The position numbers and the translations under genes were made by a program. DNA of 64,000 bases from Macrotis lagotis. Lineage: Eukaryota; Chordata; Mammalia; Peramelemorphia; Peramelidae. The DNA is taken from positions 282,961,869-283,025,868 of the forward strand of contig NC_133658.1 of the NCBI RefSeq assembly GCF_037893015.1. Reading direction: 5' to 3'. Shown piece by piece: positions 1 through 10,890 of the stretch. Under the pieces are notes generated by a model. It saw only the letters and a program-made list of their open reading frames with translations, was not told where the DNA came from and ran no database searches. Every line of letters starts with the position of its first letter. Position 1 is the stretch's first letter.

Positions 1-128
1 CCAATGATTCCTATTTACATTAACTGTGCCATAACTATTCTGATAAAGAAAATGATGTGGGTTTGAAGTGTATTTTTAAATGTTTAATATAGTTTAGATT
101 TTATATATACATACACACACACACACAC

Positions 129-240
129 GAACAATTTGGAGATATACCCCAAGGGCAATGAAATTATGCATACCCTTTGACCCAACAATACTGTTATTAG
201 GTCTGAACCCCAAGCAGATCAAAGGAAAAGAGTTTTCTAA
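129..240 (+). mobile_element. L1 ORF2 C-terminal fragment
   Basis: The plus-strand translation resembles the L1 ORF2 end (CIPFDPxxxLLGL-type stretch), and the same block occurs in the better L1 copies at 34,339 and 41,946. It is a short remnant with no coding potential. An (AC)n tract at about 111-128 abuts its left edge. Confidence 0.75.
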
Positions 241-274
241 ACTGTTTAACAATCTAGTTCAAGAATCAGCCTTA

Positions 275-426
275 GGTGTGGTTAGGTGGGGAAGTGGATA
301 GAGCACCGGCCCTGGAGTCAGGAGTACCTGAGTTCAAATCCGACCTCAGACACTTAATAATTACCTAGCTGTGTGGCCTTGGGCAAGCCACTTAACCCCG
401 TTTGCCTTGCAAAAACCTAAAAAAAA
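275..426 (+). mobile_element. Marsupial tRNA-derived SINE
   Basis: A tRNA-like head with A-box-like GTGGATAGAGCA and B-box-like GAGTTCAAATCC is followed by the conserved body and a GCCTTGCAAAAACC A-rich end. An approximate duplication of AATCAGC(C)TT lies at 264-273 and 427-436. It is the reference copy used here for the family. Confidence 0.9.
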
Positions 427-429
427 ATC

Positions 430-1140
430 AGCTTTAAAAAAGACAATGAAAATCTCCAAGTCCATTTCTCTTGGCAAGATCTTAACTGTTTTATTATCAT
501 TGAAAGTGGTTTAAACAGACCTTAAATGTTAGATGAATCATTTTTTAAAACTGTACTGGGAATTCATGGTTTTTTTGAAGCAAACTAAGTGGGCTTTGCC
601 AAAATATAGTACCCACTGTGAATGTGATTGAATTGGGAGCAGAGTGAAGTCACCTGCAGTTAAAAGCAAAATACAAGCTTCAACAAAAGAAATTCTTTAA
701 AAAAAAATTAAGGGGGGGGGGGGAATAGAAACCACCTTAATTTCATTTCAGTCCAAGAACTAAGAATAAAAAGATTTATAGATTAAGGCAGCAACAACAC
801 AATTTAGGAAGGAAAAACACAGATGAAAAAATGCTCTACATTTTTAATCAAGTTTTTAAAAAAATCATTTTTTTTTATCAAGGATTACTATCAATCTACA
901 ATCCAACACAATGCTTTGTATTTAATAAGCACTGATTTATAAAAATATGTTGAATTGCTGAACCTGACTGTCCCTAGAGAGGGATTAGACTTTAACAGCT
1001 CACCAAAGAGTTCTGGAATAGGAGTGGTCCAGTTTCAAGGTTTTCCCGTATGTTTTATTTGTTTGGGGTTTTTTCTTTATCATTTTTAAAAATGACATTC
1101 TGAATTCAGTTTCAAAAGACAAAAGGCAGAGTTAGTAGTA
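430..1140. other. Unassigned AT-rich stretch with a G12 run
   Basis: No gene or repeat is recognised. A run of 12 G lies at 712-723 after an A-rich stretch. Otherwise the sequence is plain AT-rich DNA left of the CpG island. Confidence 0.5.
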
Positions 1141-1699
1141 TTATTTCAGGAATCTCCTTGTTCCTAATTCAGGACCATGGTGAGTCAGAGATCCTTTTCC
1201 TTGAGAGAAGGGTTGTGGCTGTCCTCTAAGGAGGCTGTTCCGCATCTTTGTGCATGAATAATCCTGACACAATTAACATCACCAGTTTCCCAACCTTTAG
1301 TACACAAAGCTGCAGTAAGACTTACAGTAAGTGCTGTAGTCAGGAAGGAGACCACCAAGGAGCGGGCTATTACCCGATTTGGGGCTCTCTGAACTAGAAA
1401 CGTAAAAGGTGGGGGAATTCGTTTCTTGCTTCTGGATGTTTTGTGGTAGTCATTAGGACCAGGGCGCTCGCCGTGAGTCAAGTGCAATGTCTCCGGCAGG
1501 AAACAGAAACGCTCCCTTCCGAGGGCTGGCTCTGTCCGCACAGAGTGCCCACAGATGCTGCGCTCGCAGGGGCTTCTAATTCTGGGGTGCCTTAAGCCTT
1601 CGTTTGGGGGATGTTCTTTGATGAAGAAACTAGGGTTTGGGGAGATTGTCTATACTTCTCCGACTCGAAAATCCCCTTCCCTTTACCTTCACATCCCCC

Positions 1700-2640
1700 C
1701 GTTAATCGCTACAGCGGGACAATAGCGATCGCCCCCCGGACCGCAGCGGCCCCGCCCCCATCCCTTCGGCCCGGGCCCGGCGGGGGTCACCCCGGGGGGC
1801 GGCCCCCGAGCTCCCCGCCTCCCCGCTCCCGGCGCGGGCGCAGGCCCGGCCCGGCCGCTTGGCAGGCCGCGGCGGACGCCGCTCCCGGGCCCAGCCCCCC
1901 GCTCCCCCGGCGCCCCTCCGGGCCCCGCCGCGCCGCGCGAGGCTCACCTGGGCCGAGGCCGGTGCGGCCGGGGCAGACTGCGCCTCCCGGGCCCCGCGCC
2001 TCCCGGGCCGCGGCTCCGCCCGCTCGGCCTCCCGGGGCGCCGCCTCCCCGCCGCCGCCCGGCCCGAGCCCCCGCCCCTGCCGCGGGGGAGGCGCGGGCCC
2101 CGGCTCCCCCCCTCCGGCCTCCGGCAGCGCCCCGCGCGCCCCTCCCGCCGCCCCGCCGGGCCGGCTCCATCCGGGCGCGCGGGGGCAGGGCCCCGCCCCC
2201 CACTCGGCCGGCCCGCCCGGCCCGGCTGCCCCGAGTCCCTGCGCCAGGGAGCCGGGTCCGAGGTGCCCCGCTGCCCTCGGGGCGGCCTGTGCACGCGCGG
2301 GGGCGCCCCTGCGGCTCCGGGGCTCCCCGCGCCCCGCCCCCCGCGCGTCCCGCCCGCTCTCCGGCCCTACCGTGCTCGGGGACGCCGTGCCCGGGCCTGG
2401 CGCGCGGCGGGGAGCTGGCGGCCGGGCGAGGGGCGCCCGCAGAGGCGGCAGCGGGGCCACCGAGGGCTGGGGGCGGGGAGCGCGCGCAGTGCGCCTGTCC
2501 GGCCTCGGGCCTCCGCGGGAGCCGGCGCCCGGCCGCCCCCTCTCCCCTCGCCCTCCGCGCCCACCGCGGGGGGCAGGGCCTGCCCGGCCTCCCGCACGCC
2601 GCAACACATCGCTTTTCCCCCTGGGTCTGACTTTTTTGGA
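1700..2640. promoter_or_regulatory. CpG island, probable promoter/first exon
   Basis: About 0.9 kb of very GC-rich, CpG-dense DNA sits in an otherwise AT-rich window, which is the usual look of an unmethylated vertebrate promoter. Sp1-type GC boxes (GCCCCGCCCC and its complement) occur near 1,750, 2,190, 2,333 and 2,470. A palindromic GCGCAGTGCGC at 2,484-2,494 resembles an NRF1-type site. Long open frames on both strands here are Pro/Ala/Gly/Arg-rich in all frames, so they follow from GC content and are not evidence of protein. A strong minus-strand splice donor at 1,948/1,947 suggests a first exon transcribed leftward, with the rest of the gene outside the window. The gene cannot be named from what is visible. 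Confidence 0.85.
1942..1950 (-). promoter_or_regulatory. Candidate splice donor of a minus-strand first exon
   Basis: Read on the minus strand the sequence is CAG|GTGAGC, close to the vertebrate donor consensus, with the exon ending at 1,948. It lies inside the CpG island and fits an exon 1 starting somewhere between about 2,000 and 2,700. A weaker plus-strand match, CAG|GTGAAT, lies at 2,738-2,746, about 45 bp after a TATA-like CATAAAAG at about 2,690. The plus-strand possibility is weaker. Confidence 0.5.
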
Positions 2641-2914
2641 ACTGACTCGGGGTGCTGCGGGTTGAAATTCTGGAACCTCTGGCCGTGCCCCATAAAAGAA
2701 AAATTCACCCGCCCCGTGTTGAGGCCTTGGCACCGCTCAGGTGAATTCTCCGCTCTTGTGAGGCCTCGTGGGGTCCCCTTCACCCTGTGATGACCCAGAA
2801 GAAAAAAGGGACAAGAATCATAATGGAGACCAGGAAAGGCTTTCACAAAAGAGATGCTCGAGTTGAATTTTGAAAGAAACTCTAGATTTGGGAATAAAAG
2901 GGGGGGGGATGGTA

Positions 2915-3065
2915 TGGAAAGGACATAGGATTTGGAGTCAGAGAACCCTGGTTGAAATCCCAGGTCTGCCTCCTATTAATTGTGTGATCTGAGCAAGTCA
3001 CTTATCCTCTATGGGTCACAATTTCCTAATCTGTAAAATGAAGAAATTGTAGCTTTAAATCGATG
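2915..3065 (+). mobile_element. MIR/CORE-type SINE remnant
   Basis: The order of motifs is typical: a GGAGTCAGA head, then a CAAGTCACTT block, then a CTGTAAAATG end. It is strongly diverged, so it is an old copy. Confidence 0.7.
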
Positions 3066-3149
3066 CCATCATTTCGTTCTCCAGGCTTGGGAGGGAGCCA
3101 GTTGAGTATTTTGTGTCAGGAACCCATCCTCAGTCTCTGCTGAAGTCTC

Positions 3150-3560
3150 TCATTTCTTTCCCTTAAGACCCCAACTCAGGCTACATCTTCTATGAATTTG
3201 ATCACTTCTCTCTTACAATTCTGACCAACGAAATTTCTAAGTACTTTGCCTAGTTAGCAGTTTTGCCCTTATCTCATTCTCTATTTTCCGGTTGTTCACC
3301 ATAGAAGTTACCTATTTCTTCACTTTATTGATGAGAAAACAGGCCCAGAGAGGTTTACCCAAAGTCATGTAGGAAGGAGGTAGCAATCCAGGAGCTTTGA
3401 TTTCAAATCTAGTGCTCTTTCCATGGAGCTATTTATACATTCTTGCCTCTTTAGACTATATGTAGGGACTATGTAATACCTATCTTTTCATTCTCAGTGT
3501 TCTGCACAGGTTTTCTTGTTCATCATACATATCTCATAAATGTCCATTTAGTTGAATCTA
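3150..3560 (+). mobile_element. L2 3'-end remnant with a nested MIR
   Basis: The flanks (about 3,150-3,290 and 3,440-3,560) resemble the L2 3' region. The middle (about 3,305-3,440) is a minus-strand MIR, shown by GATGAGAAAACAGGCCCAGAGAGG followed by a degenerate tRNA-like head. Assignment is by eye from short motifs. Confidence 0.4.
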
Positions 3561-3564
3561 ATTG

Positions 3565-3885
3565 AAGCACCTAAGCTCCATCTCACTTCTGGTGCTTAAC
3601 AGAATGTTATGAACACAGTATACTGTACTTTATGTATGATAGTCTCTAGCAATTCAGATTTCAATAAGTGAGAAAGATGCCTTGCAGAGCATACCCCGTC
3701 CTATACTAAATAAAATTGTTGACTTGGTTAACAATTGGTTAATTGGCAAGTCATACCACAATCTATTCATGTTTGTCTTTCCTGTTCAACTCTTGAACAT
3801 ATCCTTTTGTAAGTTTGCAAAAAATGGTCTACCTTATTTGAAATCTAAATACCATTGGAAAAAATATATGGTGGTGTTCAGAGAG
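3565..3885. other. Unassigned
   Basis: A 69-codon open frame (3,682-3,891, plus) lies here but shows no domain or family resemblance. I see no other feature. Confidence 0.4.
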
Positions 3886-3889
3886 GACT

Positions 3890-4420
3890 AGCATCCCTGG
3901 TTTGACAGCTTGCTCAGCCCTTTTCAGGGCTCCCCATCTACCTTTGGTGCCCACCTTCACCCGACTCTCCCTGTGACTCCAAGAAACTATAACGTGTACA
4001 GTTAAACCATCTCAGCAGTTGGGCTAAACCAAGTTGAAGGTAACCAACAAGTTTGTACCCATTGGTGAGTTAGGAGGATGTCTATTCCAAGCATATGACT
4101 ACTTTCCCCAGAAGAATGGATGACAAAAACATTTGTTCCCAATGGTCATGAAGGTGGCTGAAGCAAGCATTGTGTGGCACTTAGAACCTGGCCAGACATC
4201 AAAGATGCCAAAATCATCTATTATATCCCAGGCCATTGCCAGTCATCTTGACTTCTGTCTTACCACCAGACTTCAATGACTCTGGAAGAGAGAATGAGGA
4301 TGATGACTGTTCAACTCTGACTCTCTTGATCCAATTCACAAGCAAGTTAAGGCAGCATCCATATCCCAAAATCATGATGTCATTGTTCCTCTTCCAAAAC
4401 AAAGGACAAAGTCACTTAAT
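3890..4420 (+). mobile_element. RTE-type 3' end / RTE-mobilised SINE
   Basis: The 3' end has ATGATGTCATTGTTCCTC then an AAAGGACAAA terminus. The same terminus appears in reverse at 45,810, at the 3' end of an RTE fragment that still encodes reverse transcriptase. Related copies lie at 28,820-29,015 (plus) and 19,285-19,530 (minus). Whether this is a truncated RTE or a SINE sharing its tail cannot be settled by eye. Confidence 0.6.
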
Positions 4421-4618
4421 ATTTTTTGCAGAGAGAATTTGAGAACACTGGTGAGAGAGACCCACCCACAGAGAGAGTGCTGAACTAAAAAAAAGTCCAT
4501 AGAAAGTTAGTCACTTGGAAAGGTTAAGGATGATGATCAAGGAAATCTGGAGCAATCCCCTTCATTCTTCTTTCAAAATCATAACAGACCAGGAAATTAG
4601 AGGATGTTACACCTATCT

Positions 4619-4776
4619 CTTTTTTTTTTGGTTTTTTTGTAAGGCAAACAGGGTTAAGTGGCTTGCCCAAGGCCACACAGCTAGGTAATTATTAAGTGTC
4701 TAAGACCGGATTTGAACCCAGCTACTCCTGACTCCAGAGCTGGTGCTTTATCCACTACACCACCTAGCCACCCCCA
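4619..4776 (-). mobile_element. Marsupial tRNA-derived SINE
   Basis: A complete reverse-oriented copy with its poly-A tail seen as T-run on the left. Near-perfect target duplication TTA(C/T)ACCTATCT lies at 4,607-4,618 and 4,777-4,788, with one mismatch. Confidence 0.93.
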
Positions 4777-4823
4777 TTATACCTATCTTAACCTTCTGGA
4801 GTGTTATGGGCTACTTGTGGTGA

Positions 4824-4888
4824 TATATATATACATATATATGTGTATATATATACACATATATATGTATATATATATATATATATGT
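4824..4888. repeat. AT/AC-rich alternating microsatellite
   Basis: Alternating purine-pyrimidine TATATA/CATATA/TGTATA units run for about 65 bp. It may be polymorphic. Confidence 0.85.
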
Positions 4889-4904
4889 AGAACTACTTTC
4901 TTTC

Positions 4905-5450
4905 ATAAATTTTAAGTAGGAAATCACCTCAGAAGCCACGCTTGCTGAACTTGTACCTAACCAAAAGACCCTAACATGTGATCATTCAGTATTTGTTTGG
5001 AAAGCTCCTACTGAATTAGACTAGACTACTTTTGGATAGCTCTTAATTAGGAAAACTTCCAATACATCCTAATATGAGTCTACTTCTCTGCAGCTCCTAT
5101 TTCTTCTAGTTTTATCTTCTTATCCAATATTCGTTTTGAAAAGGACTTGAAATAGTGGATAGTCCCTAACAGAGTCTTGATGAAATCTGAAAGATCAACT
5201 GATCTTAGGAGAGTCTAGTTAGTTGTTTCCATCTAGTAGTTCTCTAGTTAGTTCCTTAGTTAGTAGTACCCATCTGGTCAAATAAGGTAGCATTCAAGAC
5301 CAGAGATGCAACAAAACTCAACTTCCTATGCCATAGAACAGATTTCCAAGGTCTTCTATCCAACTTTTGAAATGCTTTTGCTTTCCAGGAATCCTTGAAT
5401 GGATGGAAAACAAAGTTTTCCTGAGTTTCAGATAAGGTCAGCTATTACAA
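4905..5450. other. Unassigned
   Basis: AT-rich DNA with short local TAGTTAGTT-type repetition near 5,212-5,270. I see no coding or transposon signal. Confidence 0.4.
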
Positions 5451-5645
5451 AGGCACAGAGGAAGGAGTTGGAATATTGACTATGAGGAATAGGTGGAGGC
5501 CCAGTTTGAGTGGAATGGAGAATTCATGATAGAAGGTAATGTAAAAACAAAAAAAAATTGGAAAGGTAAACCAGATTTTCATTGTTGAATGTCAGACTGA
5601 GAAGTTTCCATTTTATCCTAGATGAAATAGGAAGCCGATTCAATT
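5450..5645 (+). repeat. Ancient unclassified interspersed repeat
   Basis: Shares its phrase order (aaaggcacagaggaaggag, then a fill-in body, then CATTTTATCCTAGATGAAATAGGAAGC) with the longer copy at 23,600-24,440. I recognise this as an old mammalian repeat but cannot name its class with confidence. Confidence 0.45.
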
Positions 5646-5766
5646 TAACTCAATAAATATATGCATCAAGGCATTATACATAAGGTAAAGATAAAAAAAA
5701 CATTTTTGACCTCATGGATGCAATTGTGGAACTCAATATTTGGGACTGAAAAGCAGGGATACTTGT

Positions 5767-5921
5767 TTTTTTTTTTTTTTTTGCAAGGCAAACAGGGTTT
5801 AAGTGGCTTGCCCAAGGCCACACAGCTAGGTAATTATTAAGTGTCAGAGACTGGATTTGAACCTGCGTACTCCTGACTCCAGGGCCGGTACTTTATCCAC
5901 TATGTCACTTAGCTGCCCCCG
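5767..5921 (-). mobile_element. Marsupial tRNA-derived SINE
   Basis: Full-length reverse copy beginning at a T17-18 run (its poly-A) and ending at the head GGGGGCAGCTAAGTGAC. An imperfect duplication of AAACAGGGATA flanks it. Confidence 0.92.
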
Positions 5922-5934
5922 AAACAGGGATATT

Positions 5935-6325
5935 TTTAAACAATTTTGGTACAAAGATAATTTGCATTCATGCAGATATTATACTTTCTTAATTTCTATT
6001 AGATTACAATCTCCTTGAGGTTATAGACCATTTTGTTTCATTTTTGGAAAGGGGTCAGGCTTACCTAAGGATTTTTCACCTTGGGTCAAGACAGTAGGTA
6101 GTAGAATAATAAATATGAACATGCTGACAATGAGGAATTGGTCTGATTCTCACTCCAGAAAGGGTTGGGAGGAAAGGTGATACCTTAGAGGAGTGCCACT
6201 ATCAGAGAACCTGAGAGTAAGGTGGGGATGGCAGTTACCTTAGAGAAGAAGCAGGTTCTCACCCTTGGGATGTTGGTGCCCTAGGGCAAAGTTCTGTTTG
6301 CTCTGTGCCAATTTCTTTACTGATT
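5935..6325. other. Mostly unassigned; possible L2 tail
   Basis: A short stretch near 5,998-6,045 (AATCTCCTTGAGG then GACCATTTTG) resembles the L2 3' end. The rest is unassigned. Confidence 0.35.
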
Positions 6326-6620
6326 GTAGTGTAGTGCTAAGTGCATATATCTTGAAGTCTACAGAAATCCAAATCAAATCCTGCCTCTGACATTTATTAG
6401 CTGTTTGGTAGTGAGCATACTTGCTTTCTCTTATCTTGTTTCTTCTTTATAACATTGGATAAAAGCTATAATTTCTTCTTTTTACAGGGATATTATGAAG
6501 TTCAAAGGAGATAACGTGTAATAGTGAATGGGAAGTATTTTGCAAACCTTAAAGTTTTATATTTGTATATATACTTATATATGGATTTCCATACACATAT
6601 ATTCCAATGGTATTATCATT
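6325..6620 (+). mobile_element. CORE-SINE (MIR/THER1-like) remnant
   Basis: Contains CTGCCTCTGACATTTATTAGCTG and, downstream, GTATTTTGCAAACCTTAAAG, which are features of long MIR/THER1 copies. It is heavily diverged. Confidence 0.6.
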
Positions 6621-6784
6621 ATCATTATTTGTATTTTCCCATTGCTCAGTTCAGTGTTTTGATCAGTAAGACAATGTTTCAAATAGGACACTTCGTCTTC
6701 ATGATTATTGTTACTCTAGTTCCCCCTGCTGGTTAAATATATAGCTTCCATAAACTATAATGATGAATATTTCTTTCAGAGGAT

Positions 6785-6905
6785 AAAAGAATTTAAAGCT
6801 GAAAGAGACCTTAGATCACCCAATTCAGCCCTCTTCATTGAGGAGGCTCAGAGACATTAAGTGGTAGAGTTGGGATTTGAATTTGGCTGTTTTGATTATA
6901 ATCTG
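6785..6905 (-). mobile_element. CR1/L3-type 3' end joined to MIR-like sequence
   Basis: AAAGAGACCTTAGATCACCC resembles the reverse complement of the CR1/L3 3' end. It runs into a MIR-like GAGGCTCAGAGA block. Old and short. Confidence 0.45.
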
Positions 6906-7074
6906 GGTTTGGGGCCTTTCTATAGACATAAATAGATGCTATCCTAGAATTAACCAGTCTCGTTGAATTTTATTTTGGATGATTCTGGACAAGAAGGGTG
7001 GAAGAACAGAATTAGATTATCTTCTGGTGTATGGGAAGAGGTACCACCAGCAGGGTTGAACCCATCTGATTTCT

Positions 7075-7243
7075 TTCTTTTTTTTTTTAGTTTTTTTTTT
7101 TTTGCAAGGCAAATGGGGTTAAGTGGCTTGCCCAAGGCCACACAGCTAGGTAATTATTAAGTGTCTGACACTGGATTTGAACCCAGGTACTCCTGACTCC
7201 AGGGCTGGTGCTTTATCCACTATGCCACCTAGCTGACCCACCT
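7075..7243 (-). mobile_element. Marsupial tRNA-derived SINE
   Basis: Full-length reverse copy with a long poly-T start. Perfect 12-bp duplication CATCTGATTTCT lies at 7,063-7,074 and 7,244-7,255, so it is a fairly recent insertion. Confidence 0.95.
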
Positions 7244-7277
7244 CATCTGATTTCTAAATGATTTCTTTTGCCTCTTT

Positions 7278-8205
7278 TTTTCCCCATTTTTTAAATTTAA
7301 TATTTATTCTCATTTTGTACAATTAATGTTATTTTTACATTAGTAAAATATTCTTGTTTAAGAGTGAACAAGATACCTATAAATATAGACTTGCTTCAGC
7401 AATAAAGTAAAGGGGAGAGAAAAAAATTAAAATAAAAAATAATAATAATAATTGTAGGTATGGCCAGGTAGAGCAATGGACGGAGCACCAGCCCTGGAGC
7501 CACGAGCGCCCAAGCCCACATCTGGCCCTGTACACCGAACAATCACCCAGCCATGTGATATGCAAGCCACCCACCCGAACCACACTGCCCTGCAAAAACC
7601 AAAAAAAAAAGACTCAAAATAAAATAAAATAGTAATAATAGTAGGGGTGGCTGGGTGGTGGACAGAGCATTGGCCCTTGAGCCAGGAGCACCCGGGGCCA
7701 AATCTGGCCTCAGACACCCAAGGATCACCCTGCTATGTGGCCCCAGGCAGGCCACCCAGCCCCATTTGCCCTGCACCTTCCCAAAAATAATAATAATAAA
7801 AGATGTGCTTGAGTCTTTGTTCCAACACCAACAACTCTGTCGCGGGTGGATCACATTCTTTATGATAAAGTCCATCACAAAAGTTACTTCCATATTTTTC
7901 CAGCGTTGCCATTGCTGATCGCAGCTCCCTCCTTTCGTATTTCTCCACTACCATGTGCTATATTTTCTCTCTCTTTTCACTCTGACTCTGCTGTAGGGTA
8001 GCTGAGTGGCGCAGCAGACAGATCCCTGGCCCTGGGGCCAAGAGACCCCGAGCCCCCATAACATCCCTTAGGCCCAGAATCCACCTGGCCCTGTGGTCAC
8101 GGACAGGCCATCCAATCCCAGCCCTTTGCAATAAGTAAAAAAGAAAATGTGTTATATCTGACCCCTCTCCCCCCATGGTCCATCTCTCCTCCATCACTCA
8201 CACCC
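7278..8205 (-). mobile_element. HAL1 element, 5'-truncated, with three SINE modules
   Basis: This is the 3' part of the element seen whole at 15,256-18,452. It starts on the right in the 3' UTR and ends on the left at an A-rich tail (T-run on the plus strand) with a polyadenylation signal close by. Three tRNA-SINE modules lie at about 7,457-7,600, 7,645-7,790 and 7,993-8,140, all plus-oriented and so antisense to the host element. AT-rich TAATAATAGTAA spacers separate the first two. A perfect 14-bp duplication TCTTTTGCCTCTTT lies at 7,264-7,277 and 8,206-8,219. No ORF1 sequence remains. Open frames here are translations of the SINE modules and carry no function. Confidence 0.9.
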
Positions 8206-8417
8206 TCTTTTGCCTCTTTCCTCTGGGACTCTGGTGGGATGCAGAGATAGAATAAGATGATTTAAACTAACACCACCCTTTTCCCTGCTCAATTAGAGAA
8301 GAGAGAAACAGAAATCTGACTCCAAATGGTATGTACTCATTTATGTTGTTTACTTCCTCACTGAACTTCACCTTCCACATTGTTGTGTATGGATTATCTA
8401 TTAGAAATAGATAATCT

Positions 8418-8568
8418 TGGGGCAGCTAGGTGGTGATGTAGATAGAGCACCAGCCCTGGAGTCAGGAGGATCTGAGTTCAAATCCTGCCTCAGACACTTA
8501 ATAATTACCTAGCTGTGTGACCTTGGGCAAGTCACTTGATCCTATTGACTTAAATAAAAAATTAAAAA
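8418..8568 (+). mobile_element. Marsupial tRNA-derived SINE
   Basis: Forward copy with the TTAAATAAAAA-type end instead of GCAAAAACC, so a different subfamily from the copy at 275. Perfect 13-bp duplication AAATAGATAATCT lies at 8,405-8,417 and 8,569-8,581. Confidence 0.95.
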
Positions 8569-8581
8569 AAATAGATAATCT

Positions 8582-9055
8582 AGAAGCCACCAAATCCATG
8601 TCTGGCCCGAATAATATTACTTCAGGTTAGGGATTTGTGGAGAAGTTTTTAAACTCTAGAGAGATGGATGGCATATCCTTGCTTCATCATAGGCTGAGCC
8701 AAGTGGACTCTGATCCTTTTAGAATAGTCACATGCACTAAAGATATGCTAATGTCATACTCCTAGGCAATTGAACTTGTAGTTAGAGAGTCATTATGAAC
8801 AGACATGATAAACTTTCTAGGGGTAGTTATATTCCATGGAAATGATATTGCTTCATACACAAATTATTGGTTGAACATCTCACATTTTGTTATACATGGT
8901 ATTTCTGTAATTGGACCAGCCCATTTAACTTCTTCATGCAAAATTTAGGGAATCCAATATTAGATTGGTGTTGATAGACTCGTTGAATCATTAATATTTT
9001 ACTTCAGTGGTTGAAGATGCACAGCATGCAACATTGGGAAAGAAAGCATTAACTC
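8582..9055. other. Unassigned
   Basis: AT-rich DNA with no recognised coding, RNA or repeat signal. Confidence 0.4.
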
Positions 9056-9300
9056 TTCAATCAGGGATCTGGATCTAAATCCATCTCTGCTACTGATTCC
9101 ATTTGAGATCTTAGCTTTCTCATATATAAAATGAAGAGAATTGAGCTAGAAACTAGGGTCCCTTTGAATCTCTAAAGCCTATGAGACTTGAGTTCTAATC
9201 CTTACTTTGCCACTAAATAGTTGTGTAACCTTTGAGTGATCACATCACCTTTCTAGGTCTCAGTATCCTTGTTTGTGAAATTAGGGTGTTGGAGTAGAAT
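9056..9300 (+). mobile_element. Two tandem MIR-like remnants
   Basis: Two degenerate units each show a tRNA-SINE-like body followed by a TAAAATGAAG or GTGAAATTAG end, at about 9,060-9,180 and 9,183-9,300. Both are old. Confidence 0.5.
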
Positions 9301-9304
9301 AATA

Positions 9305-10110
9305 GAATGTAGTCAGAAAAGATAACAGAGGCCGTCAAAGGATTTCAGAGGCCAATGGTATAAAAATGCACAAAGGTAATCTTGGGTCCTTGCATGCTGT
9401 GCCATCAGAGGGCAAGCTCTGGAAGCCATCCACCAGGATGCCAGGTCTCCCCAGCATGGAAATCTTGCTGTCTGTCCTGTTGTCATGTTGGTGTCCTCTC
9501 ATCCTCACCTCTCCCTTCTCCATTTGCTTTCAAGCACTTGCTGAGAGATAGGGAATAGGAACTGAACCTGGAATTATATTTATGTAGGGGATTCCCAGAT
9601 GAGGAAACGCACTATAGTTTTGCCATAATATAGGTTATAAACTTCTCTGAAATGAAGTCTTACATATTTGCTAAAAAAAAAAACACTTGGAGGTTGGTTA
9701 AATTACTTGTATACATTCATACAACCAAGTATGGACTGACTTCAAGTAGTCTATAGTTAAGTAGCCTGATTTAAAGGCTAGCTCTATACCTACTCTACTA
9801 TGCTACCCAATTAGGAACAGTAGTCAAATCAATACCGTTGCTAATGGAAAGGATTTCGTAATCTCTTTCCCTATGACTCCATTCATAATCTCTGTGATTT
9901 CTGGACCAGAGCTCTCCTCTCTAGCTCTGCTTCCTAATATGTAGTGTATTTCTCCAGACCAAAGTAATAGTCCAGGAAGTATGGTAAAAAGTATGATCCA
10001 CTGGTATATATAAATATCAGAAGAATATGAGAAAGATACCCCACTCCTCTGCCCTATGAGTTGAATACCAGTGTTGAACTTAAAGAATATGAAGAATTTC
10101 CTTGAGAGTG
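9305..10110. other. Unassigned
   Basis: Short open frames of about 60 codons overlap on both strands near 9,335-9,550 without any recognisable domain. No repeat family is recognised. Confidence 0.4.
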
Positions 10111-10200
10111 GGGACTGTTTGACTTCTATATTTGTTTCCCTACTAGCTTATATACTGCCTACCACACAGAAGATGCTTAATAAATGTTTTTTGATTGAAG
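10110..10200 (+). mobile_element. L2-type 3' terminus
   Basis: GAGTGGGGACTGTTTGAC, then ACCACACAGAAGATGCTTAATAAATG and a TTTGATTGA end follow the usual L2 3'-end order. Confidence 0.6.
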
Positions 10201-10204
10201 TTGT

Positions 10205-10890
10205 TATCATGCCAGAAAGACTTTGTATATAGTTCTAGAAATATTACATATAGACTTTCTGAACAACAGCTTTAGTTGGAAAGACTTAGACTGGCTACCT
10301 TGTGATGAATTCATTGGCTATGTCAATTCATGAAATAAAGGAGAAACATTTGGTTGTTTAAAGATAGGAAGAAAAGAGCTAAAAAGAATTTTGACTAGAA
10401 TTGGTCATATAATATGATGTTTTCCACAAAGAACTTGCAGTAAAACAGAAAAAAATAACAACTGAATATTCTGTTGGCATCCTCGAAATGTTGAGAGATT
10501 GTAAAAGGAGACTCCTAGTATGTCAGGGAGAAAGATATTGCAAAGAATTTCACAGGGTGAGCAGGAATAAATGGTCTGCCAGCAACCAACAGCATTATCA
10601 GGACTGTCCAATTAGATGAGATAAGAAATTAATTGAAGTGTTGGAACATCACTTAAATACATTAGGAAACACTAGAAATTTCTAAAGTATATAGGATTTA
10701 ACATTTTAAACTACTGAAACACATGACTTTTCAGTTTGCTTTTGAATTTCATTAATCTATTTGGAGAAAAAAGAAGCACCCCCTGGGGGAGATACTATAG
10801 AACATCATATCTTTGACCAAATTGCCACCTGATTTCTGCCAACCTGATGATCTCAGGTTATTGTTTATTTAGTTCAAGGGGAGAAAGCTT
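10205..10890. other. Unassigned
   Basis: No gene or repeat recognised. AT-rich throughout. Confidence 0.4.

Noticed and set aside
275-426. tRNA gene
   Set aside because: A- and B-box-like motifs belong to the tRNA-derived SINE; no cloverleaf with a proper anticodon arm was found.
1611-2846. Long open frames of up to 343 codons on both strands across the CpG island
   Set aside because: Every frame is Pro/Ala/Gly/Arg-rich and several overlap on opposite strands, as expected where stop codons are rare because of GC content. No domain is visible.
4712-4915. Tyr/Ile-rich 67-codon frame
   Set aside because: It translates a SINE head and an AT microsatellite.
7377-8197. Overlapping frames of 70-116 codons on both strands
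   Set aside because: They translate the SINE modules of HAL1; the same frames recur at 15,305-16,183 and 21,924-22,996.
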